This document shows positions 5,058 through 6,992 of a stretch of 6,992 bases of DNA, piece after piece; the stretch's first letter is position 1, and each line of letters starts with the position of its first letter. The stretch spans positions 1 to 6,992 of the forward strand of contig JAJZFE010000037.1 in assembly GCA_021798655.1 (NCBI GenBank), written 5' to 3'. The notes beneath the pieces are model-generated. The model saw only the letters and a program-made list of their open reading frames with translations, did no database searches and was not told where the DNA came from. The stretch is from Acidobacteriota bacterium. Its GTDB lineage: Bacteria; Acidobacteriota; Terriglobia; Terriglobales; Acidobacteriaceae. The translations under genes and the position numbers were made by a program.

Positions 5058-6338
5058 ATGAAGTTCAACTCGATGGTCCGCACAGGAGTCGCAGCGATCG
5101 CATCCCTGGCCACTGTGCTGGGTATTACCGCCTGCGCCCGCGACTACATTGCGGCATATGTCTACTCCATCTCTTCTTCCTCAGGCACCATCTCCGCCTA
5201 TGGAGTCGACTACCAGAGCGGCGTCCTTATCCAGCTGCAGGGCTCTCCCTTCTCCACCCAGCTGACCAACCCCTCCACCATCGTCTCGGCCCCCAATGGC
5301 AAGTTCGTCTATGCCATCAGCGGCACGCAGCAGGCAGCGGTCGAGCCCTTCTCGGTCGGCACCGACGGCAAGCTCTACGGCCTGGCCACGGTCAACACCA
5401 CCGGCTCCTACCCCATCGCGGCCACCATCGACTCCTCCAGCACCTGGCTCTTTGTCACCTACCGCTACCAGAACCAGTACAGCCCGGCCTCACCCGGACC
5501 TGGCGGCATGAGCATCTACAAGATCAACAACGACGGCACGCTCGCCACGCCCACCGACATCAAGCTCGGTGTCGCGCCGGTCGGCGTCACGGTCTCGGCT
5601 CCAATCTGCACCACGAATCCGCTCATCGCCGGCAACCTCTCTTCCGCCTGCCCCGCCGGACAGGCCGCGGACGTCTTCGTCTACGCCGTCGACCAGGAGA
5701 CCAGCGCCACCCCGGCCATCATCGGGTTCTCGCTCAACGAGTCCACCGGCGCGGTCTCGCTCCTGCCAGGCAGCAACTGCACCACCACCGCACCCACGGT
5801 CTGCACCGGCATCGCTGCCGGCGTCGCGCCCAGCTCCATCACCACCGAGCCCACCGGACGCTTCGTCTACATCACCGATGAGCTGCAGAACGAGATCTTC
5901 GGCTACGCGATCTCCGGCCCGACCACCACCGTCGCCGGACAGCTCAGCTCGCTGGTCTCCAGCCCCTACGCCGCCGGCCTCTACCCGGTCAACATGTTCG
6001 CCGAGCCCCGTGGCAAGTACCTCTACGCGGTCAACTTCAACGGCAACACCGTCAGCTCCTACTCCATCAACGCGGCTGACGGCTCGCTGGGCGGCACCGC
6101 TGCAGTGGGCAACTTCTCCACCCAGACCGGTCCCAACTGCGTCACCGTGGAGCCGGCCCTCGGCATCTACCTCTACACCTCCAACAACCTGGCCGGAAGC
6201 ATCTCCGGCGGTCAGCTCAGCCCGAACACCGGCCAGCTCTCTGCCGTGCCTTCCAGCTTCTTCCCCACCGGCTCACTGCCCAGCTGCATCACCTCGGTCC
6301 CCAACGGACCCCGCTCCAACCCGTTGGTCTATCCGTAG
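5058..6338 (+). CDS. Lactonase/YncE-type beta-propeller lipoprotein, copy 2
   Basis: A 426-residue exported lipoprotein and paralogue of its upstream neighbour. The frame is open back to 4944, but the ATG at 5058 is chosen because AAGGGA (5046-5051) lies 6 nt upstream and a lipoprotein signal starts there, with lipobox ITAC at C26, the same position as in copy 1. About seven blades follow; clear outer strands are AYVYSISSSSGTISAYGV (33-50), GKFVYAIS (81-88), DVFVYAVD (205-212), GRFVYITDELQNEIFGYAI (267-285), GKYLYAVNFNGNTVSSYSI (319-337) and GIYLYTSNNLAGSISGG (369-385). Besides C26 there are six cysteines, in likely pairs 184/198, 241/249 and 361/410. The last pair is spaced exactly as C356/C405 in copy 1. 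It is probably anchored in the inner or outer membrane, facing the periplasm or the surface; the ligand is unknown. It ends before a strong terminator. Confidence 0.88.
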   Translation: MKFNSMVRTGVAAIASLATVLGITACARDYIAAYVYSISSSSGTISAYGVDYQSGVLIQLQGSPFSTQLTNPSTIVSAPNGKFVYAISGTQQAAVEPFSVGTDGKLYGLATVNTTGSYPIAATIDSSSTWLFVTYRYQNQYSPASPGPGGMSIYKINNDGTLATPTDIKLGVAPVGVTVSAPICTTNPLIAGNLSSACPAGQAADVFVYAVDQETSATPAIIGFSLNESTGAVSLLPGSNCTTTAPTVCTGIAAGVAPSSITTEPTGRFVYITDELQNEIFGYAISGPTTTVAGQLSSLVSSPYAAGLYPVNMFAEPRGKYLYAVNFNGNTVSSYSINAADGSLGGTAAVGNFSTQTGPNCVTVEPALGIYLYTSNNLAGSISGGQLSPNTGQLSAVPSSFFPTGSLPSCITSVPNGPRSNPLVYP

Positions 6339-6364
6339 AACAGTGGTCCAGGAAGAGCAGTCCA

Positions 6365-6401
6365 CAGGAGAGCCCGGCACCCGCCGGGCTCTCCTGCGTT
6401 T
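6365..6401 (+). terminator. Strong intrinsic terminator after lipoprotein gene 2
   Basis: CAGGAGAGCCCGGC (6365-6378) and its exact reverse complement (6383-6396) form a perfect 14-bp, very GC-rich stem with a tetraloop ACCC. CG and only three T (6399-6401) follow. It starts 27 nt after the stop codon and separates the lipoprotein pair from kdsA. The stem is very stable but the short T-tract makes it an imperfect Rho-independent terminator. Confidence 0.75.
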
Positions 6402-6407
6402 GCCCCC

Positions 6408-6498
6408 TAACTCCGACTCCCGACTCCCGACTCCCGACTCCCGACTCCCGACTTGCTACTTGCTACTTGCTACTTCCTACTTCCTACTCCCTAATCCC
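6408..6498. repeat. Heptanucleotide tandem repeat array
   Basis: From 6415 to 6498 there are twelve 7-nt units with no phase slip: five GACTCCC, one GACTTGC, two TACTTGC, two TACTTCC, one TACTCCC and one TAATCCC. A degenerate unit (TAACTCC) may precede at 6408. The general pattern is [GT]ACT[CT][CG]C. It fills the space between the terminator and kdsA and ends 14 nt before the kdsA start. Slippage-generated heptamer arrays of similar scale are known in cyanobacteria (STRR elements); whether this is an equivalent element is inference. It may carry part of the kdsA promoter (TTGCTA 6467-6472, 17 nt, CCTAAT 6490-6495), but that match is weak. Confidence 0.9.
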
Positions 6499-6512
6499 TG
6501 TATTTTAGAAAG

Positions 6513-6992
6513 ATGCACCCGAACCACTTTCCCCTCGGCAGCGTCACCCCCGGCGACGGCCGGCTCTTCCTCATCGCCGGCCCCTGCGTGCTGGAGTCCG
6601 AGCCGCACGCCCGCCTGCTGGCCGACGCCATCCAGCGCATCACCTCCGACCTCGGCATCCCCTACATCTTCAAGGCCAGCTACGACAAGGCCAATCGCAC
6701 CTCCATCCACAGCTTCCGCGGCCCGGGCCTCGTCGAGGGCTGCCGCATCCTCCGCGCCATCGGCGAGAGCAACAACGTTCCAGTCCTCACCGACATCCAC
6801 ACCCCCGAGCAGGCCACCGCAGCCTCCGACGCACTCGGCTCGGTCGACGCCATGCTCCAGATCCCCGCCTTCCTCTGCCGCCAGACCGACCTGCTCATCG
6901 CCGCCGCGCACACCGGCCGCGCCATCAACGTCAAGAAGGGCCAGTTCGTCGCACCCTGGGACATGAAGCACGCCGTCGAAAAGCTAAAGGAG
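6513..6992 (+). CDS. kdsA: 3-deoxy-8-phosphooctulonate synthase, N-terminal part (runs off the right edge)
   Basis: KdsA condenses phosphoenolpyruvate with arabinose-5-phosphate to form KDO-8-phosphate, the precursor of the inner-core sugar of lipopolysaccharide; it is a cytoplasmic TIM barrel. The window holds 160 residues of a family of about 280. Landmarks are IAGPCVLES (21-29), [11 protein letters not shown] (54-64), SFRGPGL (67-73), VLTDIH (91-96), [14 protein letters not shown] (115-128) and [13 protein letters not shown] (139-151). Cys25 in GPC is where metal-dependent KdsA enzymes carry their metal-binding cysteine, whereas metal-independent ones (E. coli type) have Asn, so this should be the metallo class; the other ligands lie beyond the window. 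The ATG at 6513 is fixed by an in-frame TAA at 6492-6494. The SD is weak (AGAAAG adjacent to the start). The upstream terminator implies its own promoter. Confidence 0.96.
   Translation, partial: MHPNHFPLGSVTPGDGRLFLIAGPCVLESEPHARLLADAIQRITSDLGIPYIFKASYDKANRTSIHSFRGPGLVEGCRILRAIGESNNVPVLTDIHTPEQATAASDALGSVDAMLQIPAFLCRQTDLLIAAAHTGRAINVKKGQFVAPWDMKHAVEKLKE

Noticed and set aside
6408..6498. CRISPR-like array
   Set aside because: Units are 7 nt with no spacers, so this is a simple tandem repeat and not a CRISPR.
5569..6966. A 465-codon plus-strand frame spanning lipoprotein gene 2, the heptamer array and kdsA
   Set aside because: The Ser/Pro/Thr/Ala low-complexity translation is an out-of-frame product of two real genes. 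The array's 7-nt period merely happens to lack stops in this frame.

Overview
The window is about 7 kb of GC-rich bacterial chromosome, probably from an acidobacterium of the Terriglobia (Granulicella/Terriglobus/Edaphobacter-like). This assignment is an inference. It rests on high third-position GC, the form of TrpF (N-terminus ...KICANTN...), tandem secreted lactonase-type beta-propeller lipoproteins, and a KdsA gene that implies LPS-type outer-membrane synthesis. No rRNA or other phylogenetic marker is present to confirm it.

Left half (1-3224), mostly minus strand: a tryptophan-biosynthesis block. Reading along the minus strand, trpC (3224-2406) is followed after 2 nt by trpF (2403-1711), and after 62 nt by a histidine-phosphatase-family gene (1648-1040). 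A gap of about 730 nt then precedes trpB, whose first 102 codons (306-1) are in the window. TrpF and TrpC catalyse consecutive steps (phosphoribosylanthranilate to CdRP to indole-3-glycerol phosphate) and TrpB the last step (indole plus serine to tryptophan). The gap holds a very small plus-strand gene (776-949) encoding a 57-residue exported histidine-rich peptide, several inverted repeats, and a terminator- or attenuator-like hairpin ahead of trpB.

Middle (3225-3692): a 468-nt divergent intergenic region between trpC and the first lipoprotein gene. It has a sigma70-like promoter facing right, bracketed by two inverted copies of GTACAAACCT.

Right half (3693-6992), plus strand: two consecutive paralogous lipoprotein genes (413 and 426 aa), each with a lipobox Cys at residue 26 and about seven beta-propeller blades. 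They are separated by 123 nt containing a GC-rich hairpin. The second ends in a strong 14-bp hairpin terminator. Next comes a heptanucleotide tandem repeat array (about 12 in-register units), then the first 160 codons of kdsA (KDO-8-phosphate synthase, apparently the metal-dependent class).

The enzyme genes are ordinary housekeeping genes. The less ordinary parts are the tiny His-rich exported peptide, the heptamer array with a related heptamer-like element in front of trpB, the palindrome-rich trpB-phosphatase gap, and the paired lipoproteins with an exactly conserved Cys-Cys spacing. I saw no convincing evidence of a defence, mobile or otherwise new multi-gene system.
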